From Acidimicrobiaceae bacterium (GTDB lineage Bacteria > Actinomycetota > Acidimicrobiia > Acidimicrobiales > Salinilacustritrichaceae), in the NCBI GenBank assembly GCA_003476595.1, contig DMTU01000022.1, forward strand, positions 7,401 to 13,794: a stretch of 6,394 nt of DNA. The letters are read 5' to 3'. Under the pieces are notes generated by a model. The model was not told where the DNA came from. It saw only the letters and a list, made by a program, of their open reading frames with translations, and ran no database searches. Position numbers and translations under genes: made by a program. Every line of letters begins with the position of its first letter. The stretch's first letter is position 1. This document shows, one piece after another, positions 6,013 through 6,394 of this stretch.

Positions 6013-6351
6013 TCAGCCCTGCGAGCGATCAATCGGTGCCAGAGCTGCTCCAGCGCTGGCAGCAGCGATGGCCACCCCCGCTCCAGCGGCAGCGACGAAC
6101 GGCATGAGCCCGACGAGTGCGAATGGCTCGACCCTGACAACGTGAATTATTGCTGCGCTCAGGGGTACGAAGGCGGTTAGCAGTCCCGCTCGCACTGGTC
6201 GGCTCGGAAACGCCGCCCCGGCGAGGAAAGCCGCAAGTACGGTCGCGATCCCTCCGACCCATTGCGGTCCGGTGGTGGAGACAGCCAGCGCAACGGCGCC
6301 AAGGAGGATCGGCCCCAGCAGTCCGCTCTGTCGGTCTCGGGTGGCTTCCAT
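6013..6351 (-). CDS. Small multi-pass membrane protein of unknown function
   Basis: This 112-residue protein is not recognised as any family. It has a short charged N-terminus (METRDRQSG-like; actual residues 1-9 contain Glu2, Arg5, Asp6, Arg7), then three or four hydrophobic segments at about 11-28, 32-49, 53-72 and 77-105. The last is long, Ala/Gly-rich and may be one or two helices. Basic residues lie between segments 2 and 3 (Arg51, Arg54). The start is supported by AGGA at 6364-6361, nine bases before the ATG, and by an in-frame TGA shortly upstream. That the frame reads as a clean membrane protein with an RBS argues it is real rather than a shadow, while the overlapping frames give Arg/Pro/Ser-rich nonsense. 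It converges on the Kelch gene and is probably transcribed independently of it. Confidence 0.65.
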   Translation of the reverse strand: MEATRDRQSGLLGPILLGAVALAVSTTGPQWVGGIATVLAAFLAGAAFPSRPVRAGLLTAFVPLSAAIIHVVRVEPFALVGLMPFVAAAGAGVAIAAASAGAALAPIDRSQG

Positions 6352-6360
6352 CGTCCGTCA

Positions 6361-6364
6361 TCCT
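6361..6364 (-). promoter_or_regulatory. Ribosome binding site of the small membrane protein gene
   Basis: Read on the minus strand, AGGA is followed by nine bases and then the ATG at 6351-6349. It supports that start codon. Confidence 0.5.
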
Positions 6365-6394
6365 GCCATCGGACACCCGCTCCCGCTATGGCTC

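Noticed and set aside
5634..6145. Plus-strand open frames running from the Kelch gene end into the intergenic region
   Set aside because: They overlap the Kelch gene out of frame, are Arg/Pro/Ser-rich, and lack a start with an RBS.

Overview
This GC-rich window has the codon usage and protein flavour of an actinobacterium (Actinomycetota, possibly a class such as Acidimicrobiia; the lineage is an inference from composition and protein style only). It holds six protein-coding genes, five on the + strand and one on the - strand. I see no tRNA, rRNA, CRISPR array or insertion sequence. No gene-free stretch exceeds about 200 bases.

Region 1 (1-2079). The window opens inside the C-terminal part of an ABC transporter permease of the Fe(III)/FbpB type. 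Four bases after its stop comes a 480-residue polytopic membrane protein that looks like a GT-C (PMT-like) glycosyltransferase. The pair is probably co-transcribed, although no functional link is obvious.

Region 2 (2080-3185). A solitary 311-residue tyrosine recombinase with a complete catalytic set follows. It has its own strong ribosome binding site and ends 11 bases before a perfect 13-bp GC-rich hairpin. No cargo, excisionase or flanking att repeat is recognisable, so it is either a minimal or decayed mobile unit or a domesticated recombinase. It separates the very GC-rich genes upstream from a less GC-rich segment downstream.

Region 3 (3186-5814). A 160-base leader carrying a long-range interrupted dyad precedes a short ECF-like sigma factor (155 aa). 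That gene overlaps by 26 bases a 675-residue single-pass membrane protein. The second protein has a short cytoplasmic N-terminus, one transmembrane helix, a Kelch-like beta-propeller outside the membrane, and a separate C-terminal domain with the protein's only two cysteines. The arrangement suggests a sigma factor coupled to a membrane-anchored propeller sensor or anti-sigma protein. This is the most interesting content of the window, but function is inferred from architecture alone.

Region 4 (5815-6394). A short convergent intergenic region with candidate hairpin terminators separates the Kelch gene from a small minus-strand gene for a 112-residue multi-pass membrane protein of unknown function. 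The remaining bases are its upstream region.
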